NCBI RefSeq assembly: GCF_964019385.1
Contig: NC_088653.1
Coordinates: 9,706,790 to 9,770,789 of the forward strand
Source: Sycon ciliatum
Lineage: Eukaryota > Porifera > Calcarea > Leucosolenida > Sycettidae
DNA length: 64,000 nt
Direction: 5' to 3'
The notes under the pieces were generated by a model that saw only the letters and a list, made by a program, of their open reading frames with translations, was not told where the DNA came from and ran no database searches. Below are positions 12,101-25,900 of the stretch, in pieces (the first letter of the stretch is position 1; every line of letters starts with the position of its first letter). A program made the translations under genes and the position numbers.

Positions 12101-15100
12101 AAATGTCTACTTCACACTATCTTGCAACACAACTTGATCCATGGGCTTGCTCAGGTCTCAAAGAGAACTTCTGTTTGCATGGGATTCTATACGACAAAAT
12201 GAATTATTTTCTCTGTGGATAATGAACACATGACTGGTTAGGTATGTGTTATGCTAACCTTGATGATTTGATACCCATTCCTATAATCGAATACTTCTGC
12301 ACAGAGACAGGGATAGTTTTAAAATCTGTTTTCTGTTTTTTCCTGTTGAATGTATCAGGCCATGCTGAGCATCACGCTGGTCATGGAAGCTGTGGGATTT
12401 TCCTATCCACTTCACCACTGTAAGTTCTACGCATGTATTACTCAACAATGAAGTATAGAACCGTTGAATCAGTCCTAGGTAAAGTTCAGTGAAATGTACT
12501 GCACCATTTCCAACATAATGAGTCATCCCGGCCCAGTGAGTGAGTTCTCAGACCATGATTGTGCAATGACAGGTATATGTATCATGATCAAGTCCTGACT
12601 TGAAGAGGATTGCTTCAATTGTGCTGTACACCACAGTGAGTTGGGAACACGAGGTGTGGAAAACAGGGCAACATTGATGCAGAAAGTGGGTTTTCACCTT
12701 TGCCCATATACTGTAATTGGTGGATCTGAATTTTCCTCTCCATCCGTAAAAAAGCGGCATCTGACGCCTTTGCATGTGGTCTTTTCATGTGGTCTTTTCA
12801 TGTGGTATTTTCATGTGGCGGTGTCGTCATCCCTAGAAACCAGAAAGGTCTTATTGAGCTGTGTAGTTCCCAGATCCTCTTTAAAACACATTTCCCTATT
12901 TGAAGTACATAATCAGAAGAAAGTAGAGATTGCAGATACGCAACCAAATCGCCTATGCAATTGTGTTGAGAAACACAACCAGTTTAGGAAGTTTTGCTTG
13001 TACAAGGCCACCACCATGCCTGAGATACCAGGGTGGCAGATGTAGCACGTGACAGCAAGGGTAACTTAGTATCAAAAGCAATGCCTGACAAGTTGCAAAC
13101 CTTGTTAGCTGCATCTATGTTACCCTCACTACGAATACAGTGTAGTGAGTACACAGTTAACAGTGGTTGTCAGAGCAGTTAACTGGATGTAAAGTGGTTC
13201 ACGCTTGCATCACAGCATTTGTTAACAAAGTACATGCTCACTGGTGTCAGCACTGGTCTTGAACTCAGACCCTTGGGATTTGCAGGCAAGCCCACAACCA
13301 CTCGGCCAAAGTACTGGTCAGTAGGCAGTGGCAATAATTTCCCTACACTGCTTGCTTAATGAAATGACCACTTTTTCGCCCAACCACGTTTTTTTGAAGG
13401 CCCTGCAAGGCTGCATCGCCTACACCAGGGAGTCGTAGGGGGTCGTACGACTTCCTGGCTTGCACCAGGGAGCCCTACGCGTAACACATGCGAGTGTACG
13501 TGCATATAGGGCTACCGGTATGGCCTACGACCATGTACACTGTGTGATGCGCATCCCCGGACGCTTTTCGCTTGCACGCCTTCGCTGATCCGCTGCTTTT
13601 TGTGTTCCACTTTTTCCAAAGAATTCTCGTAGTTGTGTGTCTTTTTCTCTCTGATTGCTGCTTGTGTGGACACCATGGAGGCTCATCAGCCTCGGAACTT
13701 TGCTTTTCCAAAGCGAAGTTTCGGGCGAACATCGATCGTTGAGCGTCCGTTTCAACCAGCTTGGTTCGATAAATTCAACTGGTTGCACTACGAGTCGACG
13801 GATTCTGTGACCTGCCATTTGTGTTCCTTTGCTGATCAGCAAGGGAAGCTGAAAGCGCCATCGAAGGACTCGGCCTTCATTTCTAAGGGCTTCAAGAATT
13901 GGAAAGATGCCACGGAGGGGTTCCGCCGTCACGAAAAGTCGCTGTGTCATATCGACGCTGTCCAGGTGATTCTTGTGCTACCGCAGACTGTCCCGGACGT
14001 TGGTGAGGCGCTAAGTCAAGCCCATGCCAAGGAGAAAGCCCTGAATCGGCGAATGTTCGTCAGAATCCTAGAGAACATGAAGTTTTTGGGTCGCCAAGGT
14101 CTTCCCTTGCGTGGCCACGGCGATGCAGAGTCGAACTTTATGCAACTGCTGCAACTACAGAAGCTACATACTCCCGAGTTGCGTGCCTGGCTGGAGCGAC
14201 GAGTGTATAAGTACTGCTCCCCCGAAATCCAGAACGAAATCATTCAGCTAATGTCGCATAGCATACTCCGGAATGTGGCCAAGTCCATCCATACTGCTGA
14301 GGTGTTCAGCGTAATGGCCGATGAGTGCGCAGATGTATCTTACAAGGAACAGCTGGCGTTGTGCTTCCGGTGGGTTGACCAGGAGTTGGAAGCTCATGAA
14401 GATTTCGTTGGTTTGTGCCAGATTGACAACATATCTGCAGATACGCTCGTTGCGGCTATCCGGGACTGCATGCTGCGACTCAACCTCCAACCGACTCAAC
14501 TGTTGCCGAGGCCAATGCTACGACGGTGCCACAAATATGGCTGGTCACAGATCTGGTGTCGCGAAGCAGTTGGGAGATGAAGAGCCAAGGGCTAATTTTG
14601 TGCACTGCTACGGGCACTCTCTGAACCTGGCAATGTGCGACACCATCAAGACGACTGTGCTGACCAGAGATTCCCTCGATGTCACCTGCGAGATCAGCAA
14701 GTTAATTAAGTACTCGCAAAAACGAAATGCCCGGTTTGACGTCCTGAAGGGTGAGATCTCGCCCTACACACCAGGATTCCGTGTGCTGTGCCCGACCCGC
14801 TGGACAGTTCGAGGCAAGAGTCTGCAAAGCATCCTGAATAACTATCTGGTCTTGCAAGAACTGTGGGATGAAGTTCTGGCTGGGAGTGTGGACCCCGACG
14901 TGCGTGCTCGCGTAATCGGAGTGAAGGCTCAAATGGAGACTTTCAACTCCATCTTTGGAATCAGTTTGGCCCGTCTTGTCCTGGCACATGGTGACAACCT
15001 TTCTGTTTCCCTCCAGAGTTCAACAATGTTTGCTGCCGAAGCCCAGAAAATAGCACGTTTGACGGTGGACACAATCACAAAGATGAGCACAGAGAATTCA

Positions 15101-18100
15101 TTCTCGATGTTCTGGGAGGCTACTGTGGCAAAAAGTCACCAGTTTGATGTCTCTGAACCGCAGTTCCCTCGCAAACGCAAACGTCCACAGAGGTATGAAG
15201 GTGGAGATGAGCCAGCATACCACCCCAGCTCCCCGGAAGGCCGCTATCGGCAGCTGTATTATGAAGTGCTTGACAGTGCCAAGTCCTCCATCCAGACCCG
15301 GTTTAATCAGAAGGGATTCGCCATATACACGCAGATGGAGAACCTTCTCTTGAAGAGTGCCAAAGGGGTGGACGCTACAGACGAGTTCAAGGCAGTGACA
15401 GAGTTGTACGGCGAGGATCTCGACTCCAACCTCCTTCTGACCCAGTTTTCCCTCCTTCAGACGCAGCTGACCTCTGATGACGATGTCACGTTTAGGTCTG
15501 TGCTGAAGTTCTTGTGGGGCTACTCCACATCTCAGAGGCAGCTTCTGTCTGAAGTTGTGAAGCTGGTGCGCTTGATTCTGGTAAGCCCAGCTCCGAACGC
15601 TATCAGCGAGAGATCCTTCTCAGCAATACGGAGAATCAAGACCTATCTCCGCTCCACAATGGGCCAGAGTCGGTTAAATTCAGTCATGCTCCTCCAGACG
15701 CACAAGGACAGGACAGATGCACTGTCTGTGGTGTAGTTGGGCAATGCCTTCGTCGATGTCACCAGCAGTGATCACCGCCGCTCAATATTTGGCACATTCA
15801 CGGATGCTGATCTTTCAGCTTAGTAACCCAGCTAGCAGTTTGCCTGTGATTGCTCTTCTTGTCTTATTTCCGCGGCTTTGGCTTTCGTACACAGCAGCGG
15901 GACCATGCACAGTAATAAATATTATACTTATTGTTTCAATGCATATTGTACGCCATCTGACACATATTATTATTTCTTGCCTGCATTTCTTTTCCTCGCT
16001 AGTTTTGCTGAGAGTTTTTGTACACCTATTCAATGGTGGATGAGATAACAGGCTTTAAATGCTGTCCATAGTTGTTTTCTTGGAAATAGTAAAACAATGC
16101 CAAAGGTGCCCAGAATGCAGGATTTTGCACCCTAATTTCAAAATATTTCCGGGGGAAGATCCCCCCCCAAGAACCCCCCCCCCCCCCTGGCCAGACCACC
16201 GCCAACGGCGGTGCTACGCGCCTGGGTAAAATGTGTAACTGCGTGCAGAAGTGTAGGCAGTGGTGCAGGCAGTAGTGCAGGCAGAAGTGTAGGCAGTAGT
16301 GTAGGCAGTAGTGTAGGCAGTAATGTAGGCAGTAGTGTAGGCAGAAGTGTAGGCAGTAGTGTAGGCAGTAGTGTAGGCAGAAGTGTAGGCAGTAGTGTAG
16401 GCAGTAGTGTAGGCAGTAGTGTAGGCAGTAGTGTAGGCAGTAGTGTAGGCAGTAGTGTAGGCAGTAGTGTAGGCAGTAGTGCAGGCAGTAGTGTAGGCAG
16501 AAGTGTAGGCAGTAGTGTAGGCAGTAGTGTAGGCAGTAGTGTAGGCAGTAGTGTAGGCAGTAGTGTAGGCAGTAGTGTAGGCAGTAGTGTAGGCAGTAGT
16601 GCAGGCAGTAGTGTAGGCAGTAGTGTAGGCAGTAGTGCAGGCAGTAGTGTAGGCAGTAGTGTAGGCAGTAGTGTAGGCAGTAGTGTAGGCAGTAGTGTAG
16701 GCAGTAGTGCAAGCAGTAGTGTAGGCAGTAGTGCAGGCAGTAGTGTAGGCAGTAGTGTAGGTACTAGTGTAGGTAGTTGTGAGGAGTGGGGGCAGGACTG
16801 AGCAGCGTTGGAGGGAGTGGCGCTGCGAAGGACTAAAGGGACCATCACTTAATTTTTGCCGACTACCCGCCAAAAATATCTTTTCGTTTTACGTGTCAGA
16901 CAATTGTGTAGTAGTGTAGGCAGAAGTGTAGGCAGTAGTGTAGGCAGTAGTGTAGGCAGTAGTGTAGGCAGTAGTGCAGGCAGTAGTGTAGGCAGTAGTG
17001 TAGGCAGTAGTGTAGGCAGTAGTGTAGGCAGTAGTGCAAGCAGTAGTGTAGGCAGTAGTGTAGGCAGAAGTGTAGGCAGTAGTGTAGGCAGTAGTGTAGG
17101 CAGTAGTGTAGGCAGTAGTGTAGGCAGTAGTGTAGGCAGTAGTGTAGGCAGTAGTGTAGGCAGTAGTGCAGGCAGTAGTGTAGGCAGAAGTGTAGGCAGT
17201 AGTGTAGGCAGTAGTGTAGGCAGTAGTGTAGGCAGTAGTGTAGGCAGTAGTGTAGGCAGTAGTGTAGGCAGTAGTGTAGGCAGTAGTGCAGGCAGTAGTG
17301 TAGGCAGTAGTGTAGGCAGTAGTGCAGGCAGTAGTGTAGGCAGTAGTGTAGGCAGTAGTGTAGGCAGTAGTGTAGGCAGTAGTGTAGGCAGTAGTGCAAG
17401 CAGTAGTGTAGGCAGTAGTGCAGGCAGTAGTGTAGGTACTAGTGTAGGTAGTTGTGAGGAGTGGGGCAGGACTGAGCAGCGTTGGAGGGAGTGGCGCTGC
17501 GAAGGACTAAAGGGACCATCACTTAATTTTTGCCGACTACCCGCCAAAAATATCTTTTCGTTTTACGTGTCAGACAATTCCGCGTGCGCCTACGATCACG
17601 ACTAGCGACTACGTAGTCGACTCGCTACCTTTCACGTCAAGCAATCTGTTCACGCCACGTGGCTGGATATCGATAGCGCGTACAAGCAAACAATACATGA
17701 TTGAAGACTTGCAAATTATTTTTAATTTTTACAAGTCCAGCTAGGCGCTAGGCCGAGCTGCTACTGAGTCTGTTGTGAGAGTACTGACTCTTTACTCAGT
17801 AATGGCAGTTGACTTGATTTTCGGAGAAACACTACTGGAGTGTCATTGTACAGTAGTAAAAAGTAACAATGAATGGCGATAGCATCTTGGAAGGATCGCT
17901 ACCCTAACGTGAAGGAAAGGCCTTGCGCGGCTGCTCTACGAAGTGTTGAAGAAAGACTCAAAGTTAGTTGCGGGACGAACAACTCGCTGGTGCCTGAAAA
18001 CTACTGAATTGGCCCCCAACGATGGTAACTTGGTGTTTGGTGAATCATCAAGCATAGTGTCTTGTAGCAGTGTTCACCGAGGAAGGAGAACGCTCTAGCC

Positions 18101-19829
18101 GCTGCTGTTGTCCGTTTCATCCACGTTGGGCGTTTTAGTACTCCATGGACACACATTAGCATTCTGAGCGATTGTGGAGCAAACTTCATTATCAGCATTA
18201 TCAGGAGTATTTACTGTTACTCTTCATCCTACATGTAGATTTGGAGTATACACGGCCTTGTCACGACAGCGACAGCTCTACAGAGTGTTCAAGTGAGAAA
18301 CATTAATTTCAATTGTTGGTGGACGAACTAGTATCGATATCCAGCCATGTGGCGTGAACAGATTGCTTGACGTGAAAGGTAGCGAGTCGACTACGTAGTC
18401 GCTAGTCGTGATCGTAGGCGCACGCGGACGTGTCTGACACGTGAAACGAAAAGATTTTTTGGCGGGTAGTCGGCAAAAATTAAGTGACGGTCCCTTTAGT
18501 CCTTCGCGCGCTTGTGGGAAGGAGTGCTGGCAGGCGTGTGGGCAGGAGTGTGATCAAGAATGCGAGCCGAGAAGTGAGGGGAGGAGTATGAGCGTGTTCA
18601 GAAAGGCTGGCAGGAGTGTGATCAAGAATGCGAGCAGAGAAGTGAGGGGAGGAGTATGAGCGTGTTCAGAAAGGCTGGCAGGAGTGTGATCAAGAATGCG
18701 AGCAGAGAAGTGAGGGGAGGAGTATGAGCGTGTTCAGAAAGGCTGGCAGGAGTGTGATCAAGAATGCGAGCAGAGAAGTGAGGGGAGGAGTATGAGCGTG
18801 TTCAGAAAGGCTGGCAGGAGTGTGATCAAGAATGCGAGCAGAGAAGTGAGGGGAGGAGTATGAGCGTGTTCAGAAAGGCTGGCAGGAGTGTAATCAAGAA
18901 TGCGAGCAGAGAAGTGAGGGGAGGAGTATGAGCATGTTCATAAAGGCTGGCAGGAGTGTGGGCAGGAGTGTGGGTAGGAGTGTGATCAGGAATGCGCGCA
19001 GAGACGTGTGGGCAGGGGAGTGTGGGCAGGGAGTGTGGGCAGAGAAGTGCGGGCAGAGAAAAGAGGGCAGGGAGTGTGGGCAGAGAAGGGTGGGCAGGAG
19101 AGTGTGGGCAGGAGTGTGATCAGGAATGCGCGCAGAGAAGTGTGGGCAGAGAAGTATGGGCAGGGAAGTGTGGGCGGGGGAGTGTGGGCAGGGGAGTGTG
19201 GGCAGGGGAGTGTGGGCAGGGGAGTGTGAGCAGGGGAGTGTGGGCAGAGTGTACACTGTTCTTCTGAAAGGGGGTCAACTGGGGAAGCTAGGTCCGCTCA
19301 CACTGTGGCCAGTAATTGTGTGGGTGCACTAACCAAGGATGGCATAATGTCAGCCAGTAAACACATATCCGTGAACCCGGAGCCATGGTAGAGAAGTGTG
19401 GGTAGGGGAGTGTGGGCAGGGGAGTGTGGGCAGGGGAGTGTGGGCAGGGAGTGTGGGTAGAGAAGTGTGGGCAGGGGAGTGTGGGCAGAGAAGTGTGGGC
19501 GGGGGAGAGTGTGGGCAGAGAAGTATGGGCTGGGAGTGTGGGCAGGGGGAGTGTGGGGGGGGGGGGGTGTGGACAGAGAAGTGTGGGCAGGGAGTGTGGG
19601 CTGGGAGTGTGGGCTGGGAGTGTGGGCAGGGGCAGTGTGGGCAAAGTGTGCAGACAGGAGTGTGGGCAGGAGTTTGGGCATTGGCAAGAGTATGAGCAGG
19701 GATGCGTGCAGGAGTACGGCTAGCAATGTGGGCAGCTACATGTGTGTGTGTGTGTGTGCAAGTATCGAATTTTGTCATCAAATGGTTAGTATGTTCCATG
19801 TTTGTTCATTTTGAACGTGTTTGTGGGTT

Positions 19830-19916
<87 letters not shown>

Positions 19917-22900
19917 GCGAGTGTATCTACAGCCATGCCATGTGGTCAACGGACGAACGCATTGCAAACCTGTACGAAGAGGATGAAGCGGAGCTCTCTG
20001 AAGAAACAGGTGCGTTATTCCTTTTAACATAAGACTGCTCTCTTTATCCTGTTCTCATCTATCTGCACTCAACTGCCCTTCAATGTGTGTTCTGTTACCA
20101 TTGTTGTCTTAGTCTGTCTGTATGCTATATACATACACGAAAACACACAAAAATACATACCTTCAGTTCTTGCTCTACATACACTGACTTATACTTCATT
20201 CCAAATTCACCCTCATGCAATTGGCTATCTACAGGCATAGTGGATATTGCTAGATATTCACCGATTATATTCACCACTTTTCGATACTTACTGTAAAGAG
20301 AGCAGTACTCGGTGCTGCGCTTGATTTCTCTTCAGTCAGCGCACCGGAGATGGCGAGTGCCGTAGGACATTTCTACGCTAACTTCTGTAAACAGGACTTT
20401 TCTGAGTACAAATGAAATCGGCATGTGACCAGGTGGTGACAAGTTATCAGCCAGCGAGCAAACAAGGTTTTGTTCGCTCGGCATGTCCATGGATAGCGGA
20501 TCGAGCGGCAAGCAAGGAATTTCGTTTGTACTCAGAAATGTTCTGCTTATGGACGTTGGCGTAGAACTTTTCTAGGGCACGCAACCGCTCCGGAGCGCTG
20601 CCTGGAAAGAAAATATGGGAGGGCTGAATCGCTTAGATTGCTGTCTATTAACCGACTCCCGAAAATGATGCTCACAGATTGGTCAAATCTTCTCATCGAA
20701 ACGGGGACGATGACTGGCTCACGTAAAGCACGAGCGTGCTCTTTAAGGTGATTGGCTCGAGTGTGTTCACCAAGGTCGTCGCATCCCGTGCCACATGCAC
20801 CAGTACTTGTCCACGATCTGTCCTAACAAACTTGAACAATATTCTGTCAAGAACACGTCGCTCTCCGATTCATGCAAGAACATGTCACCCGGTAATGAAG
20901 TAACAACGACTTACGTTAGTTCTGCGTACATGTTCATGTATCACCAACGTGACTCGTTTGTTCAGCTGTACGGATAACTGTTTTCTGATGATGGCTTAGT
21001 GCGTGAAACGCAGAGTTAAAATACTATCTTTGTCCTCTTATTGTCTGAACCCGCTCTGCCTCTCGGTATTGAGCACTCTCTTGGACAGCCTGGAACCTCT
21101 CTGTTTGACAGACATATTCATAAATAGGAACAGCACACTAATTGGAGGGCAGTTGACCGCAGATAGATGTGAATCGGATAACGAGAGAAGTCTAGAAATA
21201 CTGACTGAGAACAGAATGTTTTAAATAGAAAGAAGACGGTATGCACGAGGATTATAAGGACGGGTCACAATGCAGAACAGCGCTGCTAATTGAAGTACGT
21301 GGGATGGTCAGATTCATTTTCCTGGATCGCGCCAGCTGGTAAAAATCCTCGCGCGGAAGCACGTAGTAGTGAGGTGAAAAACCAGGTGCATGTCCCCAAT
21401 GGTGATTGTATGGCATCATGATAGCAGGCAAATCACATCATAGCAAAATTTAATTTGAAAAAGCGAGATTGATGTGCACAGAAATGAAGGTTGGGAGGGC
21501 AAGGACCCTGAGGAGACTCAAACCTGATCGAGGAAGCCTGGAAAAGAAATAACGATAAAGAACACATTAGATGCCATACTTGCAACCGAAAAATATTGCC
21601 CGAAAATATTGTTATTACCTACCTCGCTGCGCTTGCCTGTCGAAAAATGTAATGTCCTTCTTTCGAAAGTGCTTGACTTATGCTGAGTGCATGAGTCAAT
21701 GGTGTGTGACTTATCACAAGTGTGTGGATTAAACGTGTGTGACTAATCATGAGTAGAAAGATTACCAATCTCATTGCACACCTATCCCATATGTGTATGC
21801 CTGGTGATGTAAAACAAACTGTATCATCTTGTCTTGAAATGTGCTGGAGAAGAGAAAAGCATTGCAAGCACCGTGAATGCAAATTCCGAGCCAGGTACAG
21901 TTGAACATCGATTATCCGCACATTGACTATCCGACCATTCGATTATCCGTAACAGTTTTTCTGGGCGCACGTGCCGTAGAGTACGCACTGTGCATGTAGT
22001 GAGCCATTCAAAAAATACGAAAATTTTGAAAAGTAAAAAGTAAAAAGGTCGTGCGGCTAGTAATAACCACTGAAAGTGTGTGAGTGACATTTTTTTTCTT
22101 ATCCGGAACATTTGCCTTATCTGAACACCGCCTGACAGTTGTCTGCCCAGAGGTGGTCGGATAATCGATGTTCAACTGTACCTAGGTGTAGGAGTATTGA
22201 AACAATCTCGTTACTGTCAGGTACCTAGGTGTAGAAATGTTGAAGCAATCTCGTTATTGTCAGATGTGAAAACTGTGGCTTCATTCATAGAAAAGTCAAT
22301 CAGAGTGTTCTGGCAGCATGCATTAGGAGGCGAATGCACCAACTTAAAACTTGATGTCGAGAAGGTCGCGTTCAACCGATAAAACAAGTCCAGAACAGTT
22401 TTAGCAAGGCGGACGTTACGAAACAAAAAGAAGAGAATAATAATTATAATGAATCTAAATGCAAAATTTCCTGATCATTTTTCATGACTCACTCATCATG
22501 GAAAGCTATTATCTCCTCGTCGCTTATTTAAAGTAGAATGTTCTCAATACACCATGTGTGCTCTCTGTATGCTACTGCTAGTTTACTTACTTGTGTGCAA
22601 ATGTCTACTTCACACTATCTTGCAACACAACTTGATCTATGGGCTTTCTCAGGTCTCAAAGAGAACTTCAGTTTGCATGGGATTCTATACCAAAAAAAGA
22701 ATTATTTTCCCTGTGGATAATAAACACATGACTGGTTAGGTATGTGGGTTATGCTGACCTTTAGCATTTAATACACATTCCTATAATCGAATATTTCTGC
22801 ACCGAGACATGGATATTTTTTTAATTCACTTCCTCTACTGTTCAATCAGACTCGGCAGAGAGCGTTCCTTCGAACAGCCAGTCACACTCTGATCAAGCCA

Positions 22901-25900
22901 GTCAGTCCACTGCCGCTCGCCAAGATGATGCTGGTAAAGTTGAATGTTCTCAATACACCATGTGTGCTCCCTGTATGCTAGTGTTAGTTTACTTGTGTGC
23001 AAATGTCTACTTCACACTATCTTGCAACACAACTTGAGCCTCTAGATCGGAAAAGAGGCTTTTTTCTATTTTTGGTGTTTTGTATTGTATTGATATATTT
23101 GAATTGGGTATCTCAACACTACAATAAGTACAACTTGGGAACATCCACGCTTATGTCGTTTCACGCAGTACTGAGAAAATGCATTTTAAAGTTGTGTTTT
23201 CCGCATAAAGTGATGTATAACTCACTTTTTGCCAGCTAACTGGCCTCTCTGCGTACACCCCAGACACACCCACACACAACAGAAAGATACAGATCACAGT
23301 AGTAGTGTGGTCTTTGTTCACTCACGGTGGAAGATGGAAGAGCTTAGCGTAGTGTATAGATGAGCATGAAGAAGGGCATGCCACCTCACACATATACATG
23401 TACACATATGTACCAGACCAACATAATGCAAAAAGTGAACCACTGTGGCGAATAGGGCCGCCGGATAATTAACCAGCCCGAAGCTGGCGGAAAAAAACCT
23501 CGGGACCCCGGCGGAGGCACAACTCTGAGGAAAAAACTGGTTAGAATAACCCCATAAGATAAATGAACAAAACGTAGCCTGCAGGACCTATCTCGAAGTG
23601 AGAATAAAGGGGAGGGCGGGTGGGAAACTACAGCGAAAAGAGAAAGACCACGATGAAGAGAAAAGTTTGAGAACACTGACAAAAAAACAGCTGACGCAAT
23701 CCTGATGCCGTAACTATGATGAAAATGCTGGCAAAAAAATACATTTTTCGTTTCATTCGCTACGCTCAGCCAACGAAAAATACCACTTTTTGCCAGCTAG
23801 CTGGCCTCTGCGTACACCACAGACACACCCACACACAACAGAAAGATACAGATCACAGTAGTAGTGTGGTTTTTGTTCACTCACGACGGAAAGGATAGCC
23901 GACCCGACAGTCACTGGTGCAGTGTAGCGCGAGACACTGACAGCATGTCCTTGAGGGAATCCTACACATACACGTTCTTACATGTGGATGACTTCCAACC
24001 CCCTTGCCCCTGAACAAGGCGCTCTGGCACGCCAGCATTGGCCGCTGCCGTCGCTCCCCCCGAGCGGAGACTGTGCATGCCATACCTTGTGGGGTCTTCA
24101 CCTACGCGGGCGAGAGCTGTGTGGATCAATTCGCGCGCCCGGGCGTATGTCATCTTTCCCCGCAGACATGACTGGTGGGTTGCTGCGGAGACCTTGCCAA
24201 AGAGAGGTTGAGTGGGTACATGCCGTGCTCTCTCCATGAAACCCTCTATGGCCGACACAGGACATGGTGTAGTAGCCTGCTGCTCCAGTCGGCTCACCAT
24301 GACCACATCGCCCTGGCGCAACTGGTCGTTCTTGCGTTGTCGCAGGTGGAGGGACATATGCGTGACGCAAATGGAGATATCCTGAGGCGTGAGGCGTTGT
24401 AAATTGTCCCAGCGAAGCAGAGCAGTGAAGCCGAGGACAAGCAACGCTGCGGTTTGCCAGTCCTGCAACGGGGCGGTAGGGATAGCCAGTGTGGCGACGA
24501 CCTTGTTGAACACCACCGACCTCAAGGGTGAGCGGCGATTGATTGGTCGGGCACAAAGACGTCTTGCAGCAGTGAGCAATTGTCTCACCACGGTATGTTG
24601 TGGGGATCCTGCCAATCCGCCTTACAATGCGCCCAGTGCAATGCCGCCACAAATTGGTTTATTGGCCCCATGGTACACTGTGACTGCAAAACTTGACGAT
24701 GTATAAGCACACGCTGGTGGGTGCCGCTGGGAATGACGTAACTTGACACGGTACGGTCCACTTTTCCCATCAGTGTAACGCGAGCTGGTACGCAGACGCA
24801 GTGGAGCTAGCAACATCCTTCCAAGTCACTGTCCTTAGCAGGTCCGCCAGAGGTTTCAGGGACGGTTGTGTCACAGCGTCCACCTCGACCCAGAACGCGA
24901 ACGGGCCTGACAAGAATGACACAAGGAGAAGCAAAATAGGCAGAAACACGCAACCCAGTCAGCAAAAAAACAACAACAACCATGGGTCCTCATTAATGGC
25001 CATCGTAAACGAGTCCCATGCATGATAGCATGATAGCAGCTCATTCCGTAGGCTTCCGAGCCACAAACAAACCCGACCCAGCAGACAACAGCATCCCGTA
25101 ACACATTGTCCCCTTGGGCAAACACATGCACAACCTAACCACCCAAGTGGGGATGACCAACCCGCTCCCAGGGAGCTCCAGGCCTGCCTCTCACTGGCAT
25201 GCAGATAACCCAGTGTCCCGTCGCACATTGTCCCCTTCGGAAAACACATGCAGAACCTGCCCACCAGGTGGGAATGACACACACGCTCCCAGGGAGCTCA
25301 CGCTCTGCCTCCCATAGGCATGCAGATCACCAAGTGTTGCACACCTTTGCTCCCAGGGAGCCTCACACAAACATGCATGCCCTCCATAGACTGTAGTGAC
25401 AGCACTCCGCTAGCACCCATTTGCGCATAGGATCAAGCCCAGCCCATATAAATCTACACCATTGCTTTCCAAGACAAGAAAAAATCCAATAACTATGCCT
25501 CCTCCAAGTCAAATGTGAACATAAAGCACTCGGACTGAAATAACTGGGGAATAACACGAAGATCTTCAAAAGAGAAACGCATATCAGCTAGGAATTGATT
25601 AACATACCGCAGATAAATATTAGGCGCAGCTTCCCATTTTTCATTGGAACAACACCCAAAGGACTGACCACAACTAAGCTGGCCAGTGGGGCTTCCTCAA
25701 CGGCACCCGACAAACATAAATCCCGGATATTGGAGGACACAAACTCAGCATGGGAGATAACAGCAAGGGGAATTACAGATGACCTTTGGAGGAGGAAGGG
25801 CAGTGAAACACAAAAAATATCCACACCCAATAATCCTCAATACATACTCTGACACGCCAATACCACACCAAAAACTAACACAAGGCTTAAGCCGCCCGTG

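Larger units (their letters stand above)
11924..22535 (+). repeat. Tandem segmental duplication, copy 1
   Basis: Homologous to 22,540-34,722 in the same order and orientation. Anchors include 12,140-12,845 with 27,185-27,845; 12,830-13,140 with 28,320-28,648; 13,141-13,358 with 29,735-29,957; the 12-bp minisatellites; 18,520-19,800 with 31,600-32,045; 19,933-20,960 with 32,412-33,935; and 21,825-22,535 with 34,285-34,722. The join is near 22,536, where the end-of-unit text CGCTTATTTA runs straight into the start-of-unit text. It lies inside the ROCO gene. Copy 1 alone holds the hAT, the 1,003-bp element and the Tigger-like MITE. Confidence 0.85.

Noticed and set aside
13670-13700. TCATCAG near the hAT start codon as a hammerhead box
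   Set aside because: No GAAA box at a suitable distance; the bases encode the transposase N-terminus.
16138-17605. Long ORFs on both strands encoding GSSV, LLPT or YCLH repeats
   Set aside because: Produced by the 12-bp minisatellite, whose unit is a multiple of three; all frames stay open and there is no splice or start context.
20985-21015. CTGATGA...GAAAC as another hammerhead
   Set aside because: The segment between the boxes does not form a stem II, and no closing stem I is found.
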